Shown here one piece after another: positions 24,001 through 36,000 of a DNA stretch of 64,000 bases (the first letter of the stretch is position 1; each line of letters opens with the position of its first letter). Below the pieces are notes generated by a model that saw only the letters and a list, made by a program, of their open reading frames with translations, made no database searches and had not been told where the DNA came from. Origin of the DNA: Cyanoderma ruficeps (Eukaryota > Chordata > Aves > Passeriformes > Timaliidae); the NCBI GenBank assembly GCA_008694505.1, contig VZDJ01000594.1:13320014-13384013 (forward strand). The letters are read 5' to 3'. A program made the translations under genes and the position numbers.

Positions 24001-27000
24001 TTTCCTGGGAGAGTCAGGGTGCATGGAACAAGCCTGAACCTGAATATGGGCTTGTCCCTGCATCACCCACAGGTGATCAGGATGGGATCCCTACCACGGC
24101 TTGTGCAGTGCCCAAAACGTTTATAATGGAAATCTCTGGGGTCCCACACCCACCAGCCAGGGGAGCCCCATCAGTCCATGTCACCTCATCCAGCTGCAGC
24201 AGCTTCCCAAAACCACAGCCTTTCCCAACAGAGAGCTGACACGGGGAAACCAGAAATCACCCCCAGCTCCCACATGGGTGAACTGAGGCACAGGAGGGCA
24301 AGCAAGGCGGGGACACCAGAGCCCCTCTCCCTCCCCATACCTGGATAGCAGTGAGCCCCTTGCTAATCCATTTCCACGCCATGGCTGGTCCACTCCTGGC
24401 ACCCTCCAGACCCGGGGGAGCGGGTGCCCACAGCCAGGGCCCTGCAGTGTCCCCTGCCCTGGCGAGAGCCCTTGAGCTCTGCCCCGTTCCCCGGGTTCTG
24501 CCCTGCTCCCCCCTTCCCAACCACCGCCACGCTGCGTCTCTGCAGCCAGCCCCTGCACGAGGAAGAGTCAGCCTGCAATCAGCTGATAGGAGCAAGCGCT
24601 GCTGTTATTAAACACTCCTGCCCTTCGCCGGGCTGCGAGACCTTGCAAACGTCCCCTACGGAGAGAGACTCCAGCCAAGCCAGTACAACCCAGTCCAGCC
24701 CAGCCCAGGACAGGCTGGTCCCAGTTACGTTGGGTTGAAGATCCCTCTGCCAACCCCATCAAGCATACGCCTTCCAGTCCCAAGCTAGCTTGGCACAACC
24801 CCAAGCTCCTGGCAGCATCCAAAACCTGCAGGTCCCTTCTGCTTGGAAAGAGTGAAGAAAGGCACAAGAAAGGCTACAGAAATACCAAGAAACTTCCATG
24901 AAAGACAGCAAAGCCAGCAAAGGAGGCTTCTGACTGGATTTTTCTGAGGATGCTCTTTCCCAGGGTTGGAAACATGTCCTGGACAACCAAAGGGATTCGG
25001 CAAAGCCAGATCTCAGGTGAAGAAGGCTTTCATCCTCTTCCTCATGGGAACCATCATGCCTGCATCCCTTGGGTCTCAGCCCCAAAACACAGGGAGGCTG
25101 GGAAGCTGGCTGCAGGCGGGGGGGAAGCTGTCCGCGTTGACTTTGGCAGTGCATTTGTCTACACAGTCTTAGCAATTTCATGTCTACAGATTAAGTAACA
25201 GATCCCCAGCTCCAAGACAGGAAAGCCAGCTTTGCAGCAAAAGCCTCAGCCCCCAGTATGCTGGGCTCCACCACCACCTTTGCCACCAACCCTGGGCATC
25301 TCACTTGGCCTTTGGCATGGTCATCATCACCTTGGCTGGCAGGGCGAGAGGACGTCAGGGTCCCAGGTACATTGGGAAACTAGAGCAGCATTCCAGGCTG
25401 GGGGATTTTGGCTGCAGGGGGTGCTTGTGGCAATGGGACAGGTAGGAGTGACCCCCTAGGAGGTCTTGAGGCAGTGACCAGCCTCTGTGGATGGTTGCAC
25501 TTACCAGTACTTCTACCTGCTTGGTGATGGTCTCCCCCAGGGATGGCTGCAGACAGGAGCAAATAGAGGGTGAGAGAAAGGCAAGAGAGAGAGAAGAGAT
25601 TGAGAGAGGGACACACACACACAGCAGGGCCAGGGTCAGTTCCCCCTGGCTATTTCTGGTGCTTCCTATGAAATACATCACAGTTCCATTCCCTTCCCTG
25701 CCTGCCAACACTTCCAACACTGCCTGTCCACTCTTCCTAAAGGTTGGGAATCCCCCAAAACCCAAGCACAGAGCTAGGATACTCAGGTACCAAGGATGCT
25801 GCTATCCTGCCTCTCAGCCACCACTACTGGCACTGAACCACTGTTGCCAATGAGAAGCATTTGGCTGAACCCTGAGCCTGTTCCATGATGGGCACCTGGT
25901 ACCCCCCACAGATCTGGGATTCCAGATGGATCCTCCATGGTCAGACCCTATAGCTGGGAAGAAAACAACAGTGCAAGCCCAGTGCAGTCCCACATCCAGC
26001 CTGGCAACTGACCACCAACAGGACCAGCTCCCCAAGATAAGCCTGATCCCACAGGGCCAGTGAAAGACCCCAGTGGGAGCAGAGTCAGGGTCTGAGATGC
26101 TCAAAACAGGCAAAAAATTTGGTGACATGCCACCAGAGAGAGCTCTGAAAGGAGGCTGGGCCAGGAATTAACTTCCTGGGGTGGGGAAAAGTGTCTGGAC
26201 TCCAAATAGAGGAAGCAGGAGACAGATACCTCTGTCTGGGAATGGTTGTGGTGCCTAGGGGTGGCACAGCAAAAGGACCCAGCTGGGTGGGTCCCCAGAT
26301 GGAAGTCTTGAGACCAAGAGGATGGAGGTCACCCCCAAAACCAGGCTGCTCTACTCTTGGCAGCAGGGCCAGAGCAGACATTTCCATCCATGAGGCAGGG
26401 CAAACCCTTTCAATTTCCTCCCAAAGCCACAGTAACGGTCCCAGCTCAAAGCCAACATATTTTTGCCGTCGATAAGTGCCCAAGGAGGCTGGAAGGGGCG
26501 GGGGGTGCAGGCAGAGATTAAACCTGGGGTAGATAACCACCACGAGGCCCCAGGGCAGGCAGCATGTTCCACTCCTACCCCATGCCCACGCTCACCTGGG
26601 CTCTTGCGCTGCCCTCGTGAGCTTGCAGGTATTCATCTCCTACATTCACTTTTCAGGTGAGACCCCTGCCCAGCTTTGGGCTGCCCAGCCCAGGGCCCCG
26701 TGTGAGGCACGGATATTGCGGCACTGCCAGGCTGCCGAGCCCGAGCTGAAACCCTGCCAGGGCCTCCTCTCCCTGGCGCCTGCCCCAGCAAGCCTTGGCA
26801 CACGTCTGGAGCAAAAAGGAAGGGCTGCAGCACCGGCCCCGGGCTATGCCAGTCTCCCTGCTGCCACGTGCCCGCTCTGCCTACTGCCACGGGCATCACC
26901 AGGCTGGGGATGGGGCAGGGGAGCTGCTCTGCTGGCAAGATGCTGCCTGGTAGGCATCATCGTGTCATGCTTCCCACACCTCTTGCTGGGCACAGCCCTG

Positions 27001-30000
27001 CTCCAGGTGACACCCCAGAGCCCAGTGACAGCCTGGAGCACTGTGGCAAAGGACTGTGGCTGTCTGCCCAGTAACCCCCACACCCGCCCTCCCCAGGACA
27101 GCATGAACGGAGATGATGCATCCAGCTGTTCTCCTGGGGTCCAGAGAGGACAGGGTGGGAACAGCCTGTGTCGCCCTGGCCCCAGCAGATTATTAAAGGC
27201 CCCCAGGACAGACAATGGTAGAGGGTGACAATAGCAAGAGCTGCAAATGCACAGCCTCGGGCGCCCCGAGCCAAAGGCACATCTGGTACAGCCATCTCCG
27301 GGTGTACAAGAAACGGCCCCAGCTCTGGCCAGGGAGGGAAGGCCCTCTGCACCAGGGGACCCCAGAGCCCTGGATGGTCACGTCCTATCTGCCTCTTAGC
27401 AATCCCGCAAGTCCCTCGTCCCTGAAAGCTCCAGCTCCAGGAGTCCCATGATGCCTGCTCCAGCTTGTGCTGCTCAGCTGTGGGATGCCCTTCAGCCTGC
27501 AATGGTGGGGGGCACAGCACCAAAATGGGAGTGCCCTTACCCCCAACTCAGGACCCCTGTGGTTTTGAGAGTGGAAGATTCATGTCCTGAAGCCCTGGGA
27601 CAAAGAAAGCCCTATACCCAGAGCAGGATGCTCTAGCATCCCCAGAGCCCTGGCTGTCACCAGTGGCTCACAGTAGAGGCGTCACTCACCAGCTCATAGT
27701 TGACAGTGGGGGAGCAGGGGGTCACAGCCTGCAAGGAAGCAGAAGAGAGCCAGAATTAGTCCCTGAACATCCCTATCCAACATAGGGCACAGGAAAAGGC
27801 TGGAATACAGCATTCACTTCCCACCCACCCCACAGGGAAAACAGCACCCACTCAAGCGAGTGACAGGGGCATCCATGGCCTTGCCACCCCAGGCAGGAGC
27901 ATAGGCAGCATCCCAAACTCAAGGCTGGCTTCCTGGGAGTGGGAGTGGGCTCAGGGCCCTGGTGGCTGTGCCATTCACCCTTGGCCAGGGAGCCAGGGCA
28001 GCCCCAGCCCGGGTGGGCATAGTGAGCACAGCACAGTGCAGCGCAGGGCGGGTGCCTGATGCCAAGAGCAGCTAGCTCCTGGAACAAACCCCAGCCCAGC
28101 CTCGTGAGCTCCTGCAGCCGCCAGCTGAACAGCCCGGCTATTGTTACCTTAATTACCAGCGGCAATTACTGACAATTAACCTTGGGTTTTGCGTGCACCC
28201 CAGTCTGTCGGAAAGCAGCAGCATGCCAGGGTGGGAGAGGCAGCGCCTCGTTGGTGCTGGGGCAGTGGGCACAGGCACTCCAGCTCTGTGTTGGCCCAGA
28301 GATGCCAACAGTAGCGGGAGGGTGTGATTCGGGGCACTTTGTCCTCTACAAATCCCATCAGGAGCAGTGACCCACACAGTAAGCCATCCTCTGCCCCATC
28401 CCAGGATGAAGCCAAGATGGCAAACACCACTCAGGGGCTGATCCCCTACCATGGTAGCATGGGGACCCATGCACCCCACTCTGCCTCTTCTGCCCCAGGC
28501 CATAAAAAGAAGGATTTGCCCCCAGCACCCCACTTAGAGCACCCAAATCCCACCCCATCCTGGTCCCCAGAGCACGATGCCCAGCGCCTGCTCCCCACCC
28601 CAGCTGCCAGCCTGTTCCTGTCCCGTCTCAGTGTTTTCTTCAGGGGTTTCTCCTCCTCCCGCTCCCTTCCCCTGCGCATTATTATTATGATTTTATTCTA
28701 ATGCAGAAACACTTCCATAAAAGGCCCTTTTCCCTGCCCCGCGGCGCTGGCCCCGCGCCAGCCTCCCTGGAATGTTCTCCGGCAGCGAGCTGCTGCTGCG
28801 GACGGAGCCGACGAGGGCCGCGCCGTACCCTGCACCGTGCCCCGCACACCGCCACGCAGTTCCCCTGGGGATGATCAACAAGCGCCCCTGACTCCTGCCC
28901 AGCATCAGCTACAGGCACAGAGGTGGGGGGAAATGTGCAGCTCCCCCACAACGGGACACACTGGCCCCACAGCCAGGTAGGGTCCATGCTCAGTCCTCCT
29001 CTGCTGTCGGCATGAGGAAGTTTGCAGGCTACAAATGCACCTCTGGCTGGAAAAGGGAAAAAACAGGGGTGCCTGTGGTAGTACTTCCCTGCCCTTAAGG
29101 ATTCTCTGATGTCTAATATGAGCTTGTGCTCACCCGACATCACTCTTCTCATCCACAGGAGACAACAACTCAGGCTGTATGGCACTCTCGCATCCCAGAA
29201 AGGATGTTTTACAAGGACTGCAGGAATGTAAAACTGTTTCCCTCTCTCAAGTTGGCTCAAACATGCCCGCAGTTCAAGCAGAAGAAGGAAGACCCTGCCC
29301 CAGACAATGGACCCCTACCTAGGGCAGTCCAGTTCCTGACCTAGAGGTGCACGAGCACCCCTCCTCCCCCACGGGACCAGTGAGAGTATCACTCCATACA
29401 GGACTGCAGCGACCCCCAGAACAGCCACCATCTCTGTCCTCAGGGCTTCCTGCATCCCTCGGAGCAGGGAGGGGTGGGAAAGGCAGGGGGACACGCACAC
29501 CCCTGGTCCAGGTTTTGCTTTGCCGTGGCAGACACAGCGGCCTTTCTTCTCCCCCTCACCGGTGTTTGCATTCCTGCCGGCTGGCCCCCGCCGCCGACCC
29601 CGCCGCCCAGCAGCCCTGCCCAGGAATGTGAGGAACGAGGCGCAGCAGGGCTGCCGCCCACCCCACCAGCCCCCCATGGTCCCCCACCCGCCCACTCAGC
29701 CCCCCAGGTCGTAGCCCCATCCCTCCCAGAAGCCACATCCCACGAGCTGCTGCCTTGAGACCCGAGTTTTGCCAAGCAGAAAAATCAGTTTCCCAGCAAG
29801 CGAGGCCCCATGGCCAGGAGTGATAGCAGTCTCTGATGTCTCATAAAGGGTTGGGCACACCCTGCAGCCTTCCGCTGGAAAGCAATGATGGGCTCACTCG
29901 CTCATCACCAGCTGTCACTATACCTAGAGAAACTCGATACCCTTGACATGTCCAAGCCCAGAAATAAACACCTGGCTGCCAAACCCCTGACATCCCTGGC

Positions 30001-33000
30001 CACACCATCATAGTGCAGAGTAGCTCATGAGATGCCTCTTCCACCTAACCCCTCCAGCTGCAGCTCAGGGACTGACCTCTGCACCACAGATCCCGACAGG
30101 ACTTCAGCACCATTTCACAAGAACTGAGCGAGGCTGGAAGAATGCAGACATCCACCTCCTATCCAGGGATGAGACATTTCAGAGCCTTCTCCATGCTGCA
30201 ACCACTGCTCACACCTCCCTCCCTCAGCACCTCCTTCCTCTCCCTCCTCCTCCCAGAGTAAAACAACCACTGCACCCATGGAAGTGCCCAGGGACACTAC
30301 CAGGTCCTGCTCCAGCAGAGCATCCCCGCGGGTTGTAGCCCCAACCTGCAAGATGCCAGCAGGGCTGGGGGAAAACAAACCTCCATGGAGGGGCCCTGTG
30401 ATTCAGGCATGAGCTGGATCAGGGTAGTACTGGGGTCTCCCCAGCCAGGCTGCTGGAGCAAGGCAAGCACTGGCCCACAGCCCACAGCATGGCCCGTCCA
30501 GCTGCTGGTGGGTGATCCAGGCCCATCTCTGACGCATATCCCTTCCTTTGGGTGGCGGTTTTTGTTTTTCCCTTCCCCAGGAGCTCCAATAAACATTCCG
30601 GAGCCGGACAATATCCGGGCTGGTGCTGACCCTTACTATGCCAGGAGCAGATGCAGCACCAGCCACCCTAGCCCTCACACAGACCCCTGCACACCAGAGA
30701 TGCTCCCTATGGCCAAGCACTCAGATGCTGGCAAGCCAGCCCAGCTGGTGTGGTTGGAGCTGGAGACATGCTGTCAAAAGGGACACTGACATCCCAGACC
30801 CCCCCAAAGCAAGTCAGCTTCATGGCCCCCCTATTTAAAAAGAATGTGGACCCCAAGAGAGGGAATCAAGGCACCCTACTCCCTCCAGCCGTGGAAGTGG
30901 TTCCCCTGCCCAAGCCACCCTGTAGTCTGAAAATGCAGTTGTCAAAGAGGAATGTGACTCAGTGGCCACATTGGCCTCTCACAGGATAATGCTTGGGCAG
31001 CATAAATGCCAGCTCAGCCCATGTGATCCCACCTCATGGGGTCCCACATCACCCCATGAGGGACCACTTCCTCCCAAACAAGTTCATCTCAGCTTTTTCT
31101 CACCTACATCCCAGCTGGGCTGCGAATCACTTCCCCATGCAGCCCACAATTCTCTGCTCACCTCGAGACCCTGACTCAAGCAAAGGAGATCCCAAGGACA
31201 GCCACGGGCCACAGCAACTTCCCCAGCCATTCCCACAGCCCTTCCCCTACTCACCAGTCCCTCCAGGCCAGCCAAAGCCACCAAGCCCTGCCAAGCCCTC
31301 TCTTAGCTACAGTGAGGGGCAAAGTGTGAGCTGCCATCAGGCACCTCCCAGCAGAAGACACTTTTAGGGGACAGCTGGCACCACTAAACTGGGGATGTTG
31401 GGGAAGGTTTTTCCCTCTCCAGCTCCCCTGCTCCCCATTCCAGCTGCAGCATCCTTCTCCCCTGCCAGGCCTGAGGAACTATGGTGTCTGTGCTCTGGTC
31501 ACCCCCCTGCCCAGCACAGGGGTCAGGTACCCTCTGCCCATACCACGTGCTGGCTGATCCTGCCCTCGCATTTTTTGCAGCTCTGGCAAAACTCCTGTTT
31601 ATGCAACATGTCCCCGGCGGGAGGACGGCATGTTTCCATGCACACCCGCTCCCCCCCCACTCCAGCTCCACCCTGCCCAGCACAGCCCCGGTGTATGAAG
31701 CACAGGGCAGCCACACAGAGCCCCAGACGTCCAGCATGGGGGTCACTGGGAGGGGGCAGCACCCCGTGCACCACACAGCCCCTCTCTGCCCCCACCAGTG
31801 TCCAGGTGTGCTGCTTTTGGGATTTCTTCCATCGGGTGGGGGCAACTGGCAGATGCGCCGAAGTGCAGGGGAGCGGCTTGGCCAACAGCTCAGGGTGAGT
31901 CACACTGGGCTGATGTTGGGGCACGGAGGTCTCACTGCTCCCAGGCTTCCCTCCAAGCATCCCCAGCCCGCCCTGCGGCTGGGTCAGGGATTGTCACTGT
32001 GCCATCCCCTCCATGCCTGGATGCCTGGACAGCACCCTTGCCAGGGCAGAAGCCATCAAGTCTACCCTGCCCCTGTACTGCCCAAGAGATGCTGAGGGCA
32101 CCAGGGAGAGTACCACAGAGCAAAGAGATGCTCAGGGATGTCCCCCAAGCTGGGACAAACGCTATCTCCTCTCTCTCTCCCCTGGTATGTTGATGAGGAG
32201 CCGCCCTGTGGCCCATCCCCGCCAGGAAGGCGACAGCAGGACCAGGACAGAGGTTACCCAGTACACACAGCCCTGCAAATCAGGGGTGAAATGCCACAGG
32301 GGACACCAGCCATTCCACCCCACAGTGGCCATTGGGGCCACCAGTGGCACCCCAAGACACCCTGGGACACACAGCGCACTGGGAGGGTGATGGCTCCCAG
32401 CAGCCCACGGCTGGCCTGGCCAGCAGCCCTGGCACGGGGATATGGGACAGGACAGGAAAAACAACGTACAGAGAAGCTTCAAGGGGTTGCAATGGAGGCA
32501 GCTGCACCAAAATAGCCCTGGTCTCAACCCAAATAAGGGCAGGTCCCAGCTCCGGGGCAGTTTGAGCAATCAGCCTCAGTGCTGCCAAGTGCAGATAAGG
32601 GGAAGGGAGAGAAGGTAGCATCCTTGACCCTGTTTGGGGGCAGAAGGGTGTTTTTGGGGGTCAGGAGGGGGACAGAGATGCCTCCACATGACCAGGACAG
32701 GGATTGTCCATACTTTGCTTGCAGACGCTGGCTCAGCACGGGGCCGGCCACAGGCAGGGATATGCTGTGTTCCAGTGCCTAAAAAGGCAACATCTGGAGG
32801 CAGCAGGTCTGGATCCAGACCCACGGGCCAGCATACGCCTGCCTGGCTCTGGCCCCACAGCCCCAGCCCTGCCCTGCTCTGCCCTGCCCTGCTCTGCCAC
32901 CACACACGTGTACTGCCACCCCACTGGGAGGACACCCCTCACTCCAGTCCCATGGGGACCCCACAACCAGCCTAAGGGAGAGCAAAGGGTCACTGCCCCC

Positions 33001-36000
33001 TCTGCACCAGCCTTCCCAAGAAAATGCACCAGGATCCCCCACACACCCTCACCAACTCCCCAGAGCCAAACCAGACACCAGGATTGGCCAGGGAGCAGCT
33101 TCTGCACCAGGGACAGGCCAGGAACAGAGACACAGCAGGACTGGCTGGGACAGACTCTGCTGCAGGGGGTTTCACCAGGACTGGTCCACAAACAGATTCT
33201 TACATTGGACTGGTCAATGCATGGATTCTTAATGAAATTGGGCAGCAACTGCATTCTCATCTGGGGCTGGTTTGTGCATGGATTCTCATCTGAGATTAGT
33301 AAAGGCATGGATTGTCATACAGGATTGGCCAACACATGTATTTTTACACGGGATTAATCACTCCAGGGATTGTCCCACAGGACTGGTCAATCCATGGATT
33401 CTGACAGGTGATTGGCCAGAGCACTGACTCTCATGCAGGATTGGTCAGAGCAGAGATTCCCACACAGGATTGGCCAGCACACGGATTCTCACATGGAACT
33501 GATCAACAAATGGATTCTGACGTGGGACTGGCTGGAGTACAGGCACTCCTGTGGGACTTGTCACCACACCAGCCTGTCAGCAGTCTGTGCCCCACCTTGA
33601 GCCCAGTGCAGGATCCTTGCCACAGATCCACTCTGGTGGAGCATCAGGCAGACCCCTTCCTGTGCACTCAGACCCCACTGCACACTTTGGGCTGCCTCCC
33701 AGCATCAGGGGCATCTGCCAGTGCCCATGGGTCTGGGACCCACCTTGAGCAATGCTTAAGGTGCCAAAATAAGCCCTGGCTGCCCCAAGGGGTCATAGTT
33801 CCCCACTACTGAGCCCAGGGGCTCTACTTGTGAGGGAAAGGCCCAGGCAGATAGAGATGAGTCAGCGCTGTGTCCTCACCCTGCAGGACAGAGCTGAGAA
33901 CGCTACAGTGAAACTGAAATGCTGAGCAGCACCTCCAAAACTGGTGTTCCCCCCATGTGTAGTTTTGAGAAGATGAGGGAATAGGAGGAAGAGGTGGAGA
34001 CAAAGAAATACACTCCCCCGTCAACCCAGGAGCTGTGCTGTGGGACTGCTCTTCTCTTGTGTCCCAAAACCCATCAGGGAAGCACCAGTGCTGATCAAGG
34101 TCTGCTGGCACTGTGACCAGATACCCTGGAGACGGGCTGCACAAGGCCAGGGACTAGACAGTGGCAAAGCAAGAAGTAGGGTGGCCAAGGGCAGGAGCAA
34201 ATGGAGCCCCACAACTCAGGAGCCCAAAAGGGCGCACAGGAGAGCACCACTCCAAGGCCCAGCACCCTGCGTAGGGCTAGCAGGATCACTAAGAAGAGGC
34301 TTCGTTAGAGAGGGTGAGAGCTGGAGGTTTGTTTTCTACCCATACACTTTCCCTGAGGGTGGCTTCAGACTCCAGACAGGACACACTTTTGTCTTACCAG
34401 TGCCATCATACTGTAGGGACAAGAGGTAACTGCTTGGTTGCCCCCCAGAACGCCCAGACTCAAGTGCCATGAGCACCCAGGGGGCGCAGCCACGGTCCCC
34501 CCATTGTCCCTGCCAGATGTCCCCCAGCCCACACATTGGGGTCACCGATCCCGCACCAGGGCTGAGCCAGCACCGAGCGGGTTCAGGCGCCCGGGAACCG
34601 AGCACTTCTCTTTTTTCCATGTTTTCCCCTTAAACCCAAGCGAGCTGATGCCTCCCTCGCTCGGTTGTTTCCTCTCCCAGAAGCACAGCCCAAAAACATC
34701 TGCGCCGGGACCTGCCCTGACGGAGTTAACCCTCTGCGGGCCCGGCGGCGCCGAGGGGCCGGGGATCCCTGCCCGGGGGGGCGGCGGGGGGGGGCTGGCA
34801 CCCGCCGGGGCTGCCTCGCCACTCATTAACCCGGAGTTTAACCATTGACGGTCCCGCCCGGGAGGGGAGTTAACCCGCGGGCTGCCAGGGTGTCCCGGCC
34901 GAGAGGCAGCCCCCAGTGTGTCCCCCCGCCGGGGTGACAGGCGCCCGGCATCGCCCCCCCAGCTGCGGGGCGGGAGCGGGGTGTTGGGGGCGGACCCCGC
35001 TTTCCCGCGCAGTCCTCGCTCCACGGGGACGTGTCCCTACGCACTTCGGAGAGAGGGGGGGACGCAAGCCCTAGCGCCCGTGTGTCCCCCTCAGGGACAC
35101 CCTGAGAGTCACCGGCCCTGGCGAGGCGGGGAGAGGGGCACGGGGGGCACGACCCCCAGAGCCGCTCACAGATCCCTGCCGGCAGCAAACCGGCCCTCAC
35201 CCCCTGCCCAAGTCCTCCTCCCTGCGAGCACCGCACCGCCCTCTTCAAGCCCCCCCCGCACCCCCAGACCCCCTCTGGGGACAGACAGCTGCAGACCCCC
35301 CAACACGGGGGGGGCAGCGCCCCCTCCTCCACGCACCACCCCATCACCGCTCGGATATCACGCGTGGCCCCCGCCCCCTGGAGAGATGACACCCCTTCCA
35401 GCACCCCCCCGTCCCGGGGAGCCTGAGAACCCCTGTGCCCTCACCGCCCGCCCGTACCTGGTTCATGACGCTCCCGAAATCCATCCGGGGTCTCGTCTGC
35501 CTACATCCGAGAGGGACGGCACCGCAGCCTCACCTGGCCCCGGGGGCGCGGGGGGCGGCCGGAGGGGCCGCGGGGAGCAGGCGGGAGCCCGGCGTCGCCC
35601 GGGCGGGCAGGCGTGAAGGCAGACTGCAGGCAGAGCCCCCCTCCCTCCCCGGGCCAAGCCTCGAGAAGGAAGGAAGGAAGGAGGGAGGGAGGAGGGAGGG
35701 GAGGGAAGGAGGGGGAGAGCCGAAGGGTTTCGCTCCCCAGAAGCGGGACCCCGGCGATGGAGGGGCGCAGGGAGGTCCCGCCGGCTCCCCGCTCCCCTCC
35801 GCACCCCCGGGGCGGCCGGGGCTGGGGAGCCCGGGGGCGCCGGCCCCGGCCCTGGGGAGGAATGGGGTCCCGGTCGACTTTTTCCACCGCTCCCCTCCCT
35901 TCTCTCGCTTCTTCTCCCTCTTTCTTCTCCTCTTCCCTCTCCCCAGCTGCACGGCACGCTCCAAGTCCGGCCCCGCTCCGCTCCCCTCGCCTCCCCCAAA

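Larger units (their letters stand above)
27729..35457 (-). other. TNS1 intron (7.7 kb; short isoform intron 1)
   Basis: No exon recognised. Contents: a homeodomain-type TAAT cluster at 28139-28181, a small CpG-rich patch at 28736-28860, the 29-bp minisatellite at 33081-33580, and the edge of a CpG island from about 34650. Confidence 0.75.

Noticed and set aside
24341..24362. Possible extra 22-nt TNS1 exon between ag and gtatgg
   Set aside because: The flanking exons already join in phase 0 and match chicken tensin without it; insertion of 22 bases would break the frame.
33024..33357. Repetitive protein-like frames (LVHGFS/DWS-type repeats)
   Set aside because: Generated by the 29-bp minisatellite read in shifting frames, not a coding repeat protein.
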